DNA from: Porphyrobacter sp. GA68
Lineage (GTDB): Bacteria; Pseudomonadota; Alphaproteobacteria; Sphingomonadales; Sphingomonadaceae
Length of the DNA: 64,000 bases
Reading direction: 5' to 3'
NCBI RefSeq assembly: GCF_022605525.1
Contig: NZ_JAKQYJ010000001.1
Location: 806,001 to 870,000 of the forward strand
Shown: positions 17,436 through 25,677 of the stretch, in pieces
Layout: each line of letters opens with the position of its first letter
Numbering within the stretch: the first letter of the stretch is position 1
Translations under genes and position numbers: made by a program
The notes under the pieces: generated by a model
The model's database searches: none
The model's input: the letters and a program-made list of their open reading frames with translations, nothing else
What the model was told of the DNA's origin: nothing

Positions 17436-19883
17436 ATGGGTTTCAACCTTCCTCCGGAAATCGCGCACTGGTTCACCCGGCGCGGTTGGCATGTGCGGCG
17501 CCATCAGGCAGAGATGCTGGATACGGCCGATGCTGGCGCCCACGCTTTGCTGGTGGCCGATACGGGGGCGGGCAAGACCCTGGCCGGGTTTCTGCCGACC
17601 CTTGCCGCGTTCTGCCCCAGCCGAACCGGATCAGGGCAAGCGGCGGAGGGACTGCACACGCTCTATGTCTCACCGCTGAAGGCATTGGCGGCCGATGTGC
17701 AACGCAATCTGATTACGCCGGTCACGGAGATGAACCTGCCGCTGCGGATCGAAACGCGCAGCGGTGATACGCCATCGGATCGCAAGAAGCGGCAGCGCGA
17801 GAAGCCGCCTCATATTCTCCTCACCACGCCGGAGAGCCTCTCGCTGCTCCTCTCCTACCCGGACAGCTTCGATCTGTTCGCCTCCTGCAAGCGAGTGGTG
17901 ATCGACGAGGTGCATGCCTTTGCCACCGGTAAGCGCGGCGACCTGCTGGCTTTGTGCCTGGCGAGGTTGCAGGCCATTGCGCCCGGGCTTCAGCGTGCCG
18001 CGCTTTCCGCTACGCTGGCCAACCCGGAAGTATTCCGTGAGTGGCTGGCCCTGTGGGGCGAGATAGACACCGTCGCGCTGATCGAGGGGGAAGCGGGTGC
18101 CGCGCCGGAGGTGGAGATCCTGTTGCCCGAAGATGCGCGCGTGCCTTGGGGCGGACACGCGGCCACGTGGGCGATACCCCAGATCTACGGTCAGATTAAA
18201 GCGAACCGGACCACCTTGGTGTTCACCAACACAAGGTTCCTGGCCGAGTACATCTTCCAGCACCTGTGGGATGTGAACGAGGACAAGCTGCCCATCGGCA
18301 TTCATCATGGATCGTTGTCGGTGGAGGCGCGCCGCAAAGTGGAAGGAGCGATGGCGCGCGGCGAACTGCGCGCGCTCGTCGCCACGGCTTCGCTCGACCT
18401 GGGGGTGGACTGGGGCGATATCGATCTGGTGATCCAGATGGGAGCGCCCAAGGGCTCCTCCCGCCTGCTGCAGCGGATCGGCCGCGCGAACCACCGGCTC
18501 GACCAGCCAAGCCGCGCTCTGATCGTGCCTGGCAACCGCTTCGAGTTTCTGGAGGCTACCGCTGCCAAGGAGGCAGTGGACGAGGGACAGCGTGACGGCG
18601 AAGCGTTTCGTCCCGGCAGTCTCGACGTGCTTGCGCAGCATGTCATGGGGTGTGCCTGCGCTGCTCCATTTGACGAGGCCGCGCTGCTGGCGGAGGTGCG
18701 GTCGTGCCTGCCCTATGCATGGATCGACGAGGAGGTATTCGGCCGCGTGCTTCAGTTCGTTGCGACCGGAGGCTATGCGCTGAAAGCCTACGACAAGTTC
18801 CAGCGCATTGTGCGCGACAGACACGGCACCTGGCGCCTGACGCACCCTGAACGCGCGGCCAGGCACCGGCTTAACGCCGGCATCATAATCGATAGCGAAA
18901 TGCTGACGGTGCGGTTCCGCAACGGGCGTCAGCTGGGCCGGGTGGAGGAGCGGTTTGCCGCCGCGCTCAGCCCAAAGGACACTTTCTCCTTTGCCGGCAT
19001 GAGCCTCGAGGTGGAGCAGGTCCGCGACATGGAGGTCATCGTCCGCGCGTCGTCCAAGGCGGCCATGATCCCGTCCTACGGCGGCACGCGCATGGCGCTG
19101 ACCACCCACCTTGCCGACCGGGTGCGAGCGTTGCTGGTGGACCGGGCGGGGTGGGCGCGCTTTCCCGATGATGTGCGCGAATGGCTGGAAGTGCAGGACT
19201 GGCGATCCGAGATGCCGGCGCCCGGAACCCTGCTCGTCGAAACATTTCCGCGCGACGGGCGGGAATACGCCGTCTTCTATACTTTTGTGGGGTGGAACGC
19301 GAACCAGTCGCTGGGCATGCTGGTAACCAAGCGGATGCAGGATCGCGGTCTCGGACCACTGGGCTTCAACGCCAACGACTATTCACTGGCCGTGTGGAGC
19401 CTGAAGCCCATTGAGGACCCGGCACCGCTGCTGTCACCCGATGTGCTGACGGAGGAGTTCGTGGCGTGGGTGCAGGAAAGCCATCTGCTGCGCCGGGCGT
19501 TCCGCGAGGTAGCGGTGATTGGCGGGCTGGTGGAACGGCAGCATCCCGGGCGGCGCAAGACCGGCAGGCAGGTGACGTTTTCGACCGATCTAATCTACGA
19601 CGTGCTGCGAAAATACGAGCCGGGCCACCTGCTGCTGGAGGCCGCCTGGGCGGATGCGCGTGCGCTGCTGACGGACGTTGGCCGGCTGGGCGATCTGCTG
19701 GACACCGCCGCTGCGCAGCTTAGACATGTGCGGCTCGATCGGATCAGCCCGCTGGCCGTCCCGGTGCTGATCATAGTGGGCCGCGAGAACACCCCGTCCG
19801 CGACATCCGATGATGCCCTGCTGGTGGAGGCGGAGGGGCTTGCCGCCGAAGCCATGTGGGTGGACTTGCCGCTGGAGGATTGA
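17436..19883 (+). CDS. Lhr-like, ligase-associated DEXH-box DNA helicase
   Basis: An 815-residue superfamily 2 helicase. Walker A is VADTGAGKTLAGF (about residues 40-52), then SPLKALAADV, TTPESLSLLL, the DEVH box in VVIDEVHAFATGKRGD, ALSATLANP (motif III), ATASLDLGVDWGDIDLVIQ and QRIGRANHR (motifs V and VI). The C-terminal half matches the Lhr-core winged-helix and beta-rich region. Family members usually sit with an ATP-dependent DNA ligase, an exonuclease and a metallophosphatase. None of these is adjacent here. ATG 17436 is used, and the GTG just before it is also possible. Confidence 0.9.
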   Translation: MGFNLPPEIAHWFTRRGWHVRRHQAEMLDTADAGAHALLVADTGAGKTLAGFLPTLAAFCPSRTGSGQAAEGLHTLYVSPLKALAADVQRNLITPVTEMNLPLRIETRSGDTPSDRKKRQREKPPHILLTTPESLSLLLSYPDSFDLFASCKRVVIDEVHAFATGKRGDLLALCLARLQAIAPGLQRAALSATLANPEVFREWLALWGEIDTVALIEGEAGAAPEVEILLPEDARVPWGGHAATWAIPQIYGQIKANRTTLVFTNTRFLAEYIFQHLWDVNEDKLPIGIHHGSLSVEARRKVEGAMARGELRALVATASLDLGVDWGDIDLVIQMGAPKGSSRLLQRIGRANHRLDQPSRALIVPGNRFEFLEATAAKEAVDEGQRDGEAFRPGSLDVLAQHVMGCACAAPFDEAALLAEVRSCLPYAWIDEEVFGRVLQFVATGGYALKAYDKFQRIVRDRHGTWRLTHPERAARHRLNAGIIIDSEMLTVRFRNGRQLGRVEERFAAALSPKDTFSFAGMSLEVEQVRDMEVIVRASSKAAMIPSYGGTRMALTTHLADRVRALLVDRAGWARFPDDVREWLEVQDWRSEMPAPGTLLVETFPRDGREYAVFYTFVGWNANQSLGMLVTKRMQDRGLGPLGFNANDYSLAVWSLKPIEDPAPLLSPDVLTEEFVAWVQESHLLRRAFREVAVIGGLVERQHPGRRKTGRQVTFSTDLIYDVLRKYEPGHLLLEAAWADARALLTDVGRLGDLLDTAAAQLRHVRLDRISPLAVPVLIIVGRENTPSATSDDALLVEAEGLAAEAMWVDLPLED

Positions 19884-19933
19884 CTGCGCAGGTCTGGCGA
19901 GCGGCGGCCAGGTGCGTCTAGCGAGCCACAAAA

Positions 19934-19958
19934 AAGGGGCGGAGTTTATCCGCCCCTT
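19934..19958. terminator. Bidirectional intrinsic terminator
   Basis: AAGGGGCGGA (19934-19943) pairs with TCCGCCCCTT (19949-19958) across a 5-nt loop, with an A-run before and a T-rich end after. It separates the convergent helicase and exbD genes. Confidence 0.85.
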
Positions 19959-19986
19959 CTGCATCCTGTTACCTGCCGGGGGCGGC

Positions 19987-20439
19987 TTAGCCCACCGGGT
20001 TGGCAGGTCCGCCCGTGCCGAAGGTGCGGAACTGTTCGTTGCCCACGAACCCGAACTTGGTCACTCCGGAGCCCTTGATGATGTCGAGCACCCGCAAGGA
20101 TCGGTCATAGCTCGCCAGCGCGTCGGGCTCATACTGCAGTTCAGGCTCGTTCGGCCCAACCGTGCTTTGCAAGATGGTCAGAAGTTCGCCATCCGACACC
20201 ACTTCACCGTTCCACAATGTTTCATCCTGCGGCGTGATCACGATCTTGTTCTTGATCGGGTCCACCAGCACTGGCGGAGGGTTCTGACTGGGCACCGGCA
20301 GGTCGATGTCGACCGAGTGCGTCGCCACCGGGATGGTGATGATGAACATGATGAGGAGCACGAGCATGACGTCGATCAGCGGCGTCGTGTTCATTTCCAT
20401 CATCGGCTGGCCATCATCCTTGCCGCCTGACATTGCCAT
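19987..20439 (-). CDS. exbD: ExbD-type biopolymer transport protein (second copy)
   Basis: A 150-residue ExbD/TolR protein. The membrane helix segment MNTTPLIDVMLVLLIMFIITIPV includes the conserved proton-relay Asp in PLIDVMLVLL. A periplasmic domain of about 110 residues follows. With ExbB it forms the proton channel that energises TonB. It lies 39 nt after the other exbD, and a terminator follows it. Confidence 0.93.
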   Translation of the reverse strand: MAMSGGKDDGQPMMEMNTTPLIDVMLVLLIMFIITIPVATHSVDIDLPVPSQNPPPVLVDPIKNKIVITPQDETLWNGEVVSDGELLTILQSTVGPNEPELQYEPDALASYDRSLRVLDIIKGSGVTKFGFVGNEQFRTFGTGGPANPVG

Positions 20440-20478
20440 CGCTGCTTTACTCCTGCTTTTTCGCGCCTTGCGGTCGGC

Positions 20479-21012
20479 TTAGATGTTGGACTCGACCGGG
20501 TTGGAAATGAAACCCACGGTCGGATAGCCGGCCGATTGAACGTTGAAGATGGTGCCTGCGACACAGCGCCACGGCGCTTCCCGGTCCGCCCGGATATGCA
20601 CCTGCGGGATCAGCTCGGGGTCGGCCATGATCGCTTCCGGCCCACCGGCCCGCTGAACGATGGTATCCAGCCGGTTGAAGGCCTGATCGTACAGCTCCTC
20701 GGAAGTGACGGGCGAGATGTTGTTGAAATACACCCGGCATTCGCCGTTGCGCGACGCACCTTCGAAGCCAGGCTCGCCGGCGCTGCGGCCAGCCGCATCG
20801 GTGGTGCTCACGGTGAGCTGGAGGTTTTCGACCTTGTCCTGCGATTCGGTGGTTTCGAGCACCGGAATACGCAGCTGTGCGATCGTCTGAATGGCGACCG
20901 GAACAGCGACGAGGAAGATAATGAGGAGCACCAGCATCACGTCCACCAGCGGTGTGGTGTTGATGTCGGACATCGGCGTGTCTTCGCCGTCCCCTCCCAT
21001 CGAAATTGCCAT
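20479..21012 (-). CDS. exbD: ExbD-type biopolymer transport protein (first copy)
   Basis: A 177-residue ExbD/TolR paralogue with the helix NTTPLVDVMLVLLIIFLVAV and the same essential Asp. Its periplasmic part has an insertion of roughly 30 residues around QLTVSTTDAAGRSAGEPG compared with the neighbouring copy, and a single Cys in NGECRVYF. Tandem exbD genes after exbB are common in sphingomonads, where TonB receptors are numerous. Confidence 0.92.
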   Translation of the reverse strand: MAISMGGDGEDTPMSDINTTPLVDVMLVLLIIFLVAVPVAIQTIAQLRIPVLETTESQDKVENLQLTVSTTDAAGRSAGEPGFEGASRNGECRVYFNNISPVTSEELYDQAFNRLDTIVQRAGGPEAIMADPELIPQVHIRADREAPWRCVAGTIFNVQSAGYPTVGFISNPVESNI

Positions 21013-21060
21013 CAGGTCGTCCTATTCGCTTGAGATGTCGGTCACTGTGTACTGCAGAGG

Positions 21061-21110
21061 GGCTGGCCGGGCGATGAACCGCGCAGATCGCGGCACCGCC
21101 CGGCCAAGCC
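21061..21110 (-). other. Long intercistronic hairpin after exbB
   Basis: GGCTGGCCGGGCG (21061-21073) pairs with CGCCCGGCC (21097-21105) plus AGCC (21107-21110), with one bulged A. It starts 3 nt after the exbB stop and has no U-tract, so it is more likely a processing or stability element that sets exbB above exbD than a terminator. Confidence 0.5.
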
Positions 21111-21112
21111 GC

Positions 21113-21994
21113 TTACCGCTTCGGCGGAGTGGTCGTGGTGCTGGTGGTCATGCCGGCGGTTGCGCCGCCAGCCGTGCCGGCGGTGGTCGTGCCGCCAGCA
21201 GGCGCACCGGCGGTTGCCGGACGCCCAGTCACCGGAGCGGTCTTGGACGTGGTGGTCGCGGCAGCCGCCTTCGTCGCGGCGGCCGTCGTGACGGCAGGCT
21301 TCACCGCGCCATTGGACGTGATGTTTGCCATGAGGTCGTTGGAGAACCCGCTGAGCAAGGCCTGGATCCGCTTGTTGCGGCTCTGCAGCCAGTTGTAGGC
21401 GAGCACCGCGGGAACCGCCACGAACAGACCGATGGCGGTCATGATCAGCGCTTCACCGACCGGGCCGGCGACCTTGTCGATGGAGGCCGAACCCGCGATG
21501 CCGATGTTGATCAGCGCGCGATAGATCCCGATCACCGTGCCGAGCAGGCCGATGAACGGCGCGGTCGCACCGACCGAGGCGAGGAACGGCATGCCTTGCT
21601 GCAGCCGGGCCATGATGGCCGATTCCGACCGGATCATGGAGCCGTGCAGCCAGTCGTGCGCTTCCACTTCGTCGGTCATCTTGCCGTGGTCCTTGCGGGC
21701 GGCGATCGCGTCGTCGGCCAGCTGGCGCCAGGGGCTGTTGTCATTCAGCTTGCGGGCGCCGTCTTCCAAGTTGTTGGCACGCCAGAAGCTGCCCTGCATC
21801 TCGCGGTATTCACGCATCACCTTGTTCTGCTCCAGCAGCTTGGTGATGAGGATGTAGAACGAACCGATGGACATGATGACCAGCACAGCCAGAATGAACC
21901 AGGCGACAGGGCCGCCCTGTTCCATGGCTTCCCAGAAGCCGAACTGGTTGACCGGCGCCGCATCTGCCGCCGCTGCTATTAGGTTAAAGGTCAT
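21113..21994 (-). CDS. exbB: ExbB/TolQ/MotA-family proton channel protein
   Basis: A 293-residue inner-membrane protein. The first helix is GPVAWFILAVLVIMSIGSF. The channel region PFLASVGATAPFIGLLGTV and GPVGEALIMTAIGLFVAVPAV is family-diagnostic. A roughly 65-residue Ala/Thr/Gly/Pro-rich tail after AVKPAV is unusual. ATG 21994 has AGAGGAA upstream. It lies between tonB and the two exbD genes and powers TonB-dependent outer-membrane transport. Confidence 0.94.
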   Translation of the reverse strand: MTFNLIAAAADAAPVNQFGFWEAMEQGGPVAWFILAVLVIMSIGSFYILITKLLEQNKVMREYREMQGSFWRANNLEDGARKLNDNSPWRQLADDAIAARKDHGKMTDEVEAHDWLHGSMIRSESAIMARLQQGMPFLASVGATAPFIGLLGTVIGIYRALINIGIAGSASIDKVAGPVGEALIMTAIGLFVAVPAVLAYNWLQSRNKRIQALLSGFSNDLMANITSNGAVKPAVTTAAATKAAAATTTSKTAPVTGRPATAGAPAGGTTTAGTAGGATAGMTTSTTTTPPKR

Positions 21995-22049
21995 TGCGAA
22001 TTCCTCTTGCTGAGTTGGTCTGAGCGCAGTTGGCGGTGGGCCTGCGCCA

Positions 22050-22748
22050 TCAGGTGATCTGATATACGATGGTGGTTGCGAAAGAACCGGACGTCGGATT
22101 GCCGTCCCGGTCAAGCGCCGGGTTGAACCGCCCGTAACGCTCGATCCCCTGGCAGGCTGCGGTATCCAGCACGCTTGACCCGCTGGAGCTCGTTACCCGG
22201 CACCCGGTGGCCCGCCCGTCCGGGGTCACGGTGACGGCAACTCCGACCCTGCCTTCGGTCCCTTCGTTGAGGGCCCGGGAAGGGTAGTTGTCCTGGATAC
22301 GCCTTGCCCAGCTGTTCTGATTGGCTGCCGAAGCAGGCCGGGCGCGAGACGGAGCAGGCGGCGGCGGGGGCGGGGGCGGAGGCGCGGCCACAGGCGCGGG
22401 CGGAGCCGGCGGCGGGATGCGCACCACTGGCGGAGCCGGCGGCGGAATCTGGGTCTGCGTCTCGATCTGCGGCGGCCGCGTCGCGATGTTGATGGGCGGC
22501 GGCACGGCCACGGGCGGCGGCGGCGCGGCAGGCGGTGTGTCCGGCGGCGGTGGCGGCGGCTCGTCCGGCTCCGGCGGCGGAGGCGGAGGCTCACTCAGAT
22601 CAACGGCAGTCACCCGCTCCACCACCTGGTTCACCGCCGAGATGGCGAGCCCGGTGATCAGCAGATAGCCAATTCCAATATGAATGAGCGCAACAATGAT
22701 GATCGCGATAAGGCGATTGGAACTCATCTGTTGGTCGGCATAGGCCAT
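22050..22748 (-). CDS. tonB: TonB energy transducer
   Basis: A 232-residue protein. An N-terminal membrane anchor (about residues 11-33, with a His in ALIHIGIGYLL as in TonB) is followed by a Pro-rich periplasm-spanning region (about 50-140, with runs of Pro). The C-terminal TonB domain (about 145-232) contains YPSRALNEGTEGRVGVAVTV, DGRATGCRVTSSSG and the last strand ATTIVYQIT. It couples proton motive force to outer-membrane receptors. Confidence 0.95.
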   Translation of the reverse strand: MAYADQQMSSNRLIAIIIVALIHIGIGYLLITGLAISAVNQVVERVTAVDLSEPPPPPPEPDEPPPPPPDTPPAAPPPPVAVPPPINIATRPPQIETQTQIPPPAPPVVRIPPPAPPAPVAAPPPPPPPPPAPSRARPASAANQNSWARRIQDNYPSRALNEGTEGRVGVAVTVTPDGRATGCRVTSSSGSSVLDTAACQGIERYGRFNPALDRDGNPTSGSFATTIVYQIT

Positions 22749-23082
22749 TTCGGTCGCATCACTCCATTACATCACCGGTTGAAGGCCGGTTGTTGCGCAT
22801 TGCGCTGCTACCCGCAAGGGGCAAGCCGCGTCATTATCCTCCGGTGCGACCCTTTTGCCAACCCTTGAGAAGCATTCTGCCTCTGGCGGGCGGGCGGGCT
22901 TTCCATCCCGAACGATAAAGGGTTAATGCTTTGTTATTCCCTTTCGGTCGCGCCCTTAGCTACAGTGTGGCAGGTGCGCAATGGTTTATGGGTTCAAAGC
23001 CTGTTAACGCTGGCTGACTGTAATCGAGGGCCAAGCAAATGTGCCGGCGTGGCACAGCTGCTGAAAGACACGCAGGAGAACC
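22749..23082. other. Divergent intergenic region between tonB and a secreted unknown
   Basis: This stretch has no gene. It holds a good minus-strand promoter for tonB (22833-22861). No clear sigma-70 site for the plus-strand gene at 23083 was found, and no obvious Fur-box palindrome. Confidence 0.6.
22833..22861 (-). promoter_or_regulatory. Sigma-70-like promoter of the tonB operon
   Basis: On the minus strand TTGGCA (22861-22856), 17 nt, GATAAT (22838-22833). Spacing is ideal and both boxes match 4-5 of 6 consensus bases. The predicted leader before tonB is about 78 nt. Confidence 0.65.
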
Positions 23083-23967
23083 ATGATCGCTATGCTCCGA
23101 TTCGACCCTCAACCCCGCGCAATCGCCGGGCTGGTGCTGGGCGTTGCTCTGGCAGCAGCGCCGGTGCAACACCTTGCCGCACAACCGCAGCCCGCCGCGC
23201 AGGCGACGAGCGTGACCGGGCCCGCCTATGCGGATCTTGTCGATCTCGCGGAGGCGGCGCAGCTAGTGGTCAGGGCGCAGGTGCGCCGGCAGGCCGAGGT
23301 CCGCCCGGACCGGGCGCCTGGCCTCGTGCCCGGCCACGCGCGGCTGTTCATCGAAGCCGACACGCAGGCGCTGATCGCCGGCACCGTGCCGGTCGGTGAA
23401 CGGCTGCGCTATCTTGTGGACGTGCCCCGCGACGCGCGCGGGCGGGTGCCCAGGTTGCGTCGGGAAACCGTCCTGCTGTTCGCTCGGCCGGTCGCCGGCC
23501 GCCCTGGCGAACTGCAGCTGGTTGACCCTTCCGCGCAACTGGTCGCTACGCCTGCGCTGGAGGCGCGTGTACGTGAGGTCGTCGCCGCGACCCTGGCGCC
23601 CGACAGGCCGCCGATAGTGACGGGCATTGTCGATGTGCTGTCGATGCCCGGCAATCTTGCGGGCGAATCGGAGACGCAGCTGTTCCTGCGTACGGCCAGC
23701 GGAGCGCCTGCCTCCATCACGGTTATCCGCCGACCGGGGCAGAACCCAAGGTGGGGCGTGTCGTGGAGCGAACTCGTCGATCAGGCTGCCAGTCCTCCTG
23801 CCCGCGATACCCTGGCTTGGCAGCGCTTGGCTTGCGGCCTGCCGGACGCGCTTCCGCCGGACGCCGACCTTGCGCGCAGCCCGTCGGCGCAGCGGCAGGC
23901 GGCCGAGGATTACCAGCTCGTCCGGCGCGACCTTGGGCCGTGCGGGCGCACGCGAACCGCCGTTTAG
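23083..23967 (+). CDS. Secreted protein of unknown function
   Basis: A 294-residue protein. A signal peptide is likely (LGVALAAAPVQHLAAQ, cleavage near residue 34). The mature part has a beta-rich pattern (AQLVVRAQVRRQAEV, YLVDVPRDARGRVPRLR, TVLLFARPVAGRPGELQLVD) and no catalytic motif I recognise. Cys residues occur only in LACGLPDAL and LGPCGR near the C-terminus, perhaps a disulfide. It overlaps the convergent secreted unknown by 4 nt. The start ATG has AGGAGA about 5 nt upstream. Confidence 0.7.
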   Translation: MIAMLRFDPQPRAIAGLVLGVALAAAPVQHLAAQPQPAAQATSVTGPAYADLVDLAEAAQLVVRAQVRRQAEVRPDRAPGLVPGHARLFIEADTQALIAGTVPVGERLRYLVDVPRDARGRVPRLRRETVLLFARPVAGRPGELQLVDPSAQLVATPALEARVREVVAATLAPDRPPIVTGIVDVLSMPGNLAGESETQLFLRTASGAPASITVIRRPGQNPRWGVSWSELVDQAASPPARDTLAWQRLACGLPDALPPDADLARSPSAQRQAAEDYQLVRRDLGPCGRTRTAV

Positions 23968-24533
23968 GGCGGCGCAGGTCGATCGGTCGCCGGAGCGGGC
24001 GCTGACAATTCCCGCTCCGCCGCCAGCCGGGCCGCAATTCGTGCCTGGGCAGCGGGGCTGTTCTCCTCTTCACCCACCGGCGTCAGACCGTTAGCTATCC
24101 GCTCGGCGTCGGATCCGGGCGGAGTTTCCGGCAAGGCGGCAAAGTCGATCACAATAGCGCGTGACTTTGGACAGGGCGGGATGAAACAGCCCCGGCTTAC
24201 AACCACTCCGGAATATTTCGGCTCCAGATCGGGCGCACGCGGATCGCCTGCGTCCATGGTCGCGGCGGCATAGCGGCTGCGTGCCTCGCCGGGGTTGCGC
24301 AGCCGGTGCTCGGCGCCGTCGCTGACCCGGCGGCACACGACGATTTCGCCCGCGATGGCGGCCGTGTCCTGTTCGGCTTCGCAAGGCTCCGTTTCGGGCG
24401 GCACGGCCGGCAACCTGCGCGCATGTTCAAGCAGATCAACCGATTGCGGCGGCTCAGCCTTGGGGGCCGCAAGCACCGGGGCGGGGCAGGCGAGCGCCAG
24501 AAGCAGGAGGGGCACGCGTCTCGACAATGCCAT
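23964..24533 (-). CDS. Secreted Cys-containing protein of unknown function
   Basis: A 189-residue protein with a clear signal peptide (residues 1-22, LLLLALACPAPVLA). The mature part has Cys in ETEPCEAEQ, IVVCRRV and RGCFIPPC, enough for two disulfides, then an Ala/Glu-rich tail. IAGEIVVCRRVSDGAEHRL resembles a short conserved segment seen in many sphingomonad exported unknowns. No function is assigned. Confidence 0.65.
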   Translation of the reverse strand: MALSRRVPLLLLALACPAPVLAAPKAEPPQSVDLLEHARRLPAVPPETEPCEAEQDTAAIAGEIVVCRRVSDGAEHRLRNPGEARSRYAAATMDAGDPRAPDLEPKYSGVVVSRGCFIPPCPKSRAIVIDFAALPETPPGSDAERIANGLTPVGEEENSPAAQARIAARLAAERELSAPAPATDRPAPP

Positions 24534-24585
24534 TCTCCCCCTCTAACGCCCGGCTGCAGAACAACTTTGAGGGACTGAATTGGCC

Positions 24586-25569
24586 ATGAACAAGACTGAC
24601 GCCGCAGGGGTGAGCCCGCTTGACCGGGTGCTCGTGCTGGAGATGGTGCGGGTGACGGAGGCGGCGGCGATTGCCGCTTCCAGGCTGATCGGTCGCGGCG
24701 ACGAGAAGGCGGCCGACACTGCCGCCGTGGAAGCGATGCGGCGGGCCTTCGACACGCTGGAGATCGACGGCACGGTGGTGATCGGCGAGGGCGAGCGGGA
24801 CGAAGCGCCCATGCTGTTCATCGGCGAAAAGGTCGGCGGCGCGCCGGGCACGGGGCCGAAGATCGACATCGCGCTCGATCCGCTGGAAGGGACGACCATT
24901 ACCGCGAAAGCTGGCCCCAATGCGCTCGCGGTGCTCGCGGCGGCGGAGGAAGGCTGCCTGCTCAACGCGCCGGATGTGTACATGGACAAGATCGCCGTCG
25001 GACCGGGCTATCCCGAAGGCGTCATCGATCTGGCGAAATCGCCGTCCGACAACGTGCGCGCGGTCGCGGCGGCCAAGGGGGTTGAGCCGGCCGACATCAT
25101 CGTCTGCGTCCTCGACCGGCCGCGCCATTCCGATCTGATCGCGGAGCTGCGCTCGCTGGGCTGCGGAGTTGTCCTGATCGGTGACGGCGATGTGGCGGGC
25201 GTGATCGCCGTGACGGACGAGGACACTACCATCGACCTCTACATGGGCTCTGGCGGAGCGCCGGAGGGTGTTCTGGCCGCCGCCGCGCTGCGCTGTGTTG
25301 GCGGGCAGTTCCAGGGCCGCCTGCTGTTCCGCAACGATGAGGAGCGGGCCCGCGCGCGCAAATGGGGCATCGACGATCTCGACCGTATCTACAAACTTCA
25401 CGATCTGGCGCGGGGCGACTGCATCTTCGCGGCAACGGGGGTGACTTCCGGCTCGCTGCTGGACGGGGTGAAGTATCGCAAGGACGGGCGCATGACCACC
25501 GAAAGCGTTGTGATGCGCGCATCCAGCGGCACCGTGCGCTGGATTCGTGGAGAGCATCGCAGGGGCTAG
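24586..25569 (+). CDS. glpX: Class II fructose-1,6-bisphosphatase
   Basis: A 327-residue GlpX-type phosphatase for gluconeogenesis. Metal-binding motifs are VVIGEGERDEAPML and IALDPLEGTTI; the later DGDVAG and TGVTSGSLLDGV segments are also typical. ATG 24586 is used, but a TTG two codons earlier has GAGGG at 6 nt, the better spacing, so the protein may start there. Confidence 0.95.
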   Translation: MNKTDAAGVSPLDRVLVLEMVRVTEAAAIAASRLIGRGDEKAADTAAVEAMRRAFDTLEIDGTVVIGEGERDEAPMLFIGEKVGGAPGTGPKIDIALDPLEGTTITAKAGPNALAVLAAAEEGCLLNAPDVYMDKIAVGPGYPEGVIDLAKSPSDNVRAVAAAKGVEPADIIVCVLDRPRHSDLIAELRSLGCGVVLIGDGDVAGVIAVTDEDTTIDLYMGSGGAPEGVLAAAALRCVGGQFQGRLLFRNDEERARARKWGIDDLDRIYKLHDLARGDCIFAATGVTSGSLLDGVKYRKDGRMTTESVVMRASSGTVRWIRGEHRRG

Positions 25570-25677
25570 AGCGCCGGCGGGAACGCAGGGGCAAAAAGGG
25601 GGGCGGGATGGCCAGCTGGCAACCGATCGGGCTCGCCCGCTCCGGGGCTTCTTCCGGCCGGGCAGCGGCACCGGGTA

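Noticed and set aside
22340-22610. Repeated GGC/GGA-type triplets resembling a repeat array
   Set aside because: They are Pro codons of TonB read on the other strand, not CRISPR or tandem-repeat DNA.
22749-22832. Fur box upstream of tonB
   Set aside because: I looked for a GATAAT-type palindrome near the promoter and found only the -10 element, not an inverted repeat.
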